A stretch of DNA of 64,000 bases from the NCBI GenBank assembly GCA_964552795.1, contig CAZKIO010000002.1:1-64000 (forward strand), read 5' to 3'. The notes below the pieces were generated by a model. That model had not been told where the DNA came from. It saw nothing but the letters and a program-made list of their open reading frames with translations, and searched no databases. The number at the start of each line of letters is the position of its first letter. Within the stretch, counting starts at the first letter, position 1. Both the position numbers and the translations under genes were made by a program. This document shows, one piece after another, positions 62,146-64,000 of this stretch. The stretch is from JAEUHZ01 sp964552795. Lineage in GTDB: Bacteria > Planctomycetota > UBA1135 > GCA-002686595.

Positions 62146-62826
62146 ATGGTCGAAGGCAAGGACCCCAAGGACGGCGAGGGCGCCGTGGAACTGTCGCGCA
62201 GGCGCTTCCTGCGCGGCGCGGGCGGCGCGGCCGCGGGCGGCGTGCTCGTGCCGGGCCTGCTCGGCGCGACGGCCGCGGCGGGAGCCCGACCCGCGGGCGC
62301 GGGCACGGCCGCGCCCGACCCGACGGCCGCCGAGGACCTGGCCGGCGAGATCGAGATCGAGCTCTCGATCAACGGCGCGGCGCGCAAGGTGCGCGTCGAG
62401 CCGCGCACGACGCTGCTCGACGCGCTGCGCTGCCGCCTCGAGCCGGCGCTGACCGGCACCAAGTCGGTCTGCGAGCGCGGCAACTGCGGCGCGTGCACGG
62501 TCCACGTCGACGGCGAGCCGCGCTACGCCTGCCTGCAACTCGCGGTCGACCTGCGCGGCAAGCGCATCACGACGATCGAGGGGCTGGGCGGCCCCGACGC
62601 GCTGACGCCGCTGCAGCAGGAGTTCGTCGCGCACGACGGATCGATGTGCGGCTTCTGCACGCCGGGCTTCGTGATGGCGATCAGTGCCTGCCTGGACGCG
62701 AACCCGCGCGCCAGCGAAGACGAGATCCTCGCCTCGTGCGCCGGCAACGCCTGCCGCTGCGGCACGCAGCCGCAGGTCTTCGAGGCCGCGCTGGCCGCCG
62801 GCCGGCGCCTCGCGGGAGGCAAGTGA
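62146..62826 (+). CDS. Tat-exported [2Fe-2S] subunit of a molybdenum hydroxylase
   Basis: 226 residues. A Tat signal is obvious: SRRRFLRGAGG (17-27), then a long Ala/Gly-rich h-region. The plant-type 2Fe-2S domain has CERGNCGACTVHVDG and the later Cys; the helical domain has CGFCTPGFVMA and NACRCGTQPQVFEAA. It transfers electrons from the molybdenum subunit. GGGAGG lies 6 bases before ATG. Its stop codon overlaps the next start (TGATG). Confidence 0.95.
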   Translation: MVEGKDPKDGEGAVELSRRRFLRGAGGAAAGGVLVPGLLGATAAAGARPAGAGTAAPDPTAAEDLAGEIEIELSINGAARKVRVEPRTTLLDALRCRLEPALTGTKSVCERGNCGACTVHVDGEPRYACLQLAVDLRGKRITTIEGLGGPDALTPLQQEFVAHDGSMCGFCTPGFVMAISACLDANPRASEDEILASCAGNACRCGTQPQVFEAALAAGRRLAGGK

Positions 62827-64000
62827 TGAGCACCACGCCGACGCCCGCCGGTTTCGCCGCGCAGGACGCCCCCAAGCCCAAGAAGCGCAAGATCAAGACG
62901 ATGAAGGTCGTCGACGGCCACGAGGTGGAGGTCGAGATCGAGGTCGACGACACCGGCGCGGCGGGCTGGCCGGACCGCGCCGCGATGCGCCTCCTGAACC
63001 ACGATCTGCCGCGCGTGGACGGGCCGGTCAAGGTCAGCGGCGTCGCGCGCTACACGCACGACATCCGCCTGCCGGGGATGCTCTGGGCGCGGATCCTGTG
63101 CGCGCCCGTGCCCTGCGCGAAGATCGCGAGGATCGACGTCGCGCCCGCGCTGCGCACGCCGGGCGTGAAGACCGCGATCGTGCTCGAGGACGCCGAGGTC
63201 ACCTGGCTGGGCCAGCCGCTGGCGGCCGTCGCCGCCGAGACGCCCGAGGCCGCCGAGGACGGCCTGCGCGCGATCGCGCTCCAGCTCGAGGAGAAGCCCT
63301 GGGCCGTCGACCACGCGACCGCGGTGCGCGACGACGCGCCGCGCGTGACGCGGCGCGGGAACGTGGGCGAACCCGAGACCGACGGCGACGAGGGCGACGC
63401 GCGCGCCGCGCTCGACGCGGCCGCGGCGCGCGTGAAGGCGACCTACGTGGTCCCGATCCAGCACCACGTGTGCCTGGAGACGCACGGGGTGGTCGTCGAC
63501 TACCGCGGCGGCGACGAGGCGACCGTGTACTGCTCGACGCAGCACACGTTCTCGTTCGCTGCGGACGCCGCCAAGACCCTGGGGCTGAAGACCAACCAGG
63601 TCACCGGCATCGTCGAGCACATGGGCGGCGGCTTCGGCGGCAAGTTCGGCCTGGGCGCCGAGGGCCAGGCGGCCTGCCGGCTCGCCAAGGAGGCCGGTCG
63701 GCCGGTCCACCTGCTGCTCACGCGGCGCGACGAGTTCCTGATGGCGGGCAACCGCAGCGGCACGATCCAGACGCTCGAGCTGGGCTGCGACGCGGGCGGC
63801 AAGCTGACGGGTTTCGTCGCGACGGCGCACAAGCACGGCGGCCAGGGCCGCGGATCGCTGGCCGGTCAGCCGTACATCTACTCGGTCGAGAAGCGCTACC
63901 GCGACGTGCGCCACGTGCGCATGCACCTCGACGCCAACCGCGCGATGCGCGCTCCGGGCCACCCGCAGGCGAGCTTCGCGATGGAGTCGGTCCTCGACGA
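62826..64000 (+). CDS. Molybdenum-binding subunit of a xanthine dehydrogenase-family enzyme (partial)
   Basis: The window ends before the stop codon; 391 residues are visible of a usual 700-770. After an unusual Lys-rich and acidic leader of about 55 residues (KPKKRKIKTMK) the domain begins with LPRVDGPVKVSGVARYTHDI. GGGFGGKFG and the start of the MCD-binding region (NRAMRAPGHPQASF) follow. Substrates of such enzymes are N-heterocycles or aldehydes. It has no signal peptide of its own and would be carried out by the Tat signal of its partner subunit. Confidence 0.93.
   Translation, partial: MSTTPTPAGFAAQDAPKPKKRKIKTMKVVDGHEVEVEIEVDDTGAAGWPDRAAMRLLNHDLPRVDGPVKVSGVARYTHDIRLPGMLWARILCAPVPCAKIARIDVAPALRTPGVKTAIVLEDAEVTWLGQPLAAVAAETPEAAEDGLRAIALQLEEKPWAVDHATAVRDDAPRVTRRGNVGEPETDGDEGDARAALDAAAARVKATYVVPIQHHVCLETHGVVVDYRGGDEATVYCSTQHTFSFAADAAKTLGLKTNQVTGIVEHMGGGFGGKFGLGAEGQAACRLAKEAGRPVHLLLTRRDEFLMAGNRSGTIQTLELGCDAGGKLTGFVATAHKHGGQGRGSLAGQPYIYSVEKRYRDVRHVRMHLDANRAMRAPGHPQASFAMESVLD

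Overview
This is a very G+C-rich (about 70% or more by eye), gene-dense bacterial chromosome segment with no mobile elements, CRISPR arrays or RNA genes that I can see. The gene content suggests a Planctomycetota-type organism. The pointers are an ECF sigma gene overlapping a membrane Ser/Thr kinase with TPRs, a sulfatase, a GH127 glycosidase, a cytochrome c next to a propeller/DUF1080 protein, many secreted or lipoprotein genes of unknown role, and three secreted proteins that share a C-terminal module. LpxH-like, A2M and lipoprotein genes indicate a Gram-negative envelope. The lineage call is inference from gene families, not from a marker phylogeny.

Layout. 1-7 kb: end of an LpxH-like phosphoesterase, a CBM/erythromycin-esterase protein, an ECF sigma/kinase pair, and a secreted protein. 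7-14 kb: a housekeeping block, cmk-plsC-DUF4177, a reversed SDR gene, then rpsA-lipoprotein-tyrS. 14-29 kb: mixed, often convergent genes: DUF1573 lipoprotein, sulfatase, SGNH hydrolase, two membrane glycosyltransferases (one with TPRs), a sulfite-oxidase-like molybdoenzyme overlapping a HEAT/GATase-like protein, GH127, an epimerase lacking its catalytic Tyr, and DUF72. 29.5-35.4 kb: one very large alpha-2-macroglobulin. 35.4-42.5 kb: a small HEAT protein, then rubrerythrin-FeS oxidoreductase-DUF3501 running with overlapping codons into MORN-repeat genes, a JAMM peptidase, a third MORN gene and an unknown secreted protein. 42.5-50 kb: a matrixin-like protease, htpG, a DUF885 peptidase and a large secreted Cys-rich protein. 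50-54 kb: cytochrome c, propeller-DUF1080 protein, DUF1579 lipoprotein. 61.4-54.3 kb (minus strand): one eight-gene run, a PhnDCEE-type oxyanion importer followed by two ABC-2 ATPase/permease pairs. 61.5-64 kb: DUF6265 protein and a Tat-exported molybdenum hydroxylase, cut by the window edge.

Regulation. Thirteen genes carry a TAnnnT (-10-like) hexamer that ends only 6-13 bases before the start codon, so many transcripts are probably leaderless or nearly so. Other genes rely on a Shine-Dalgarno site or on ATGA/GTGA/TTGA overlap with the gene before. Several convergent pairs share a hairpin that covers one or both stop codons.
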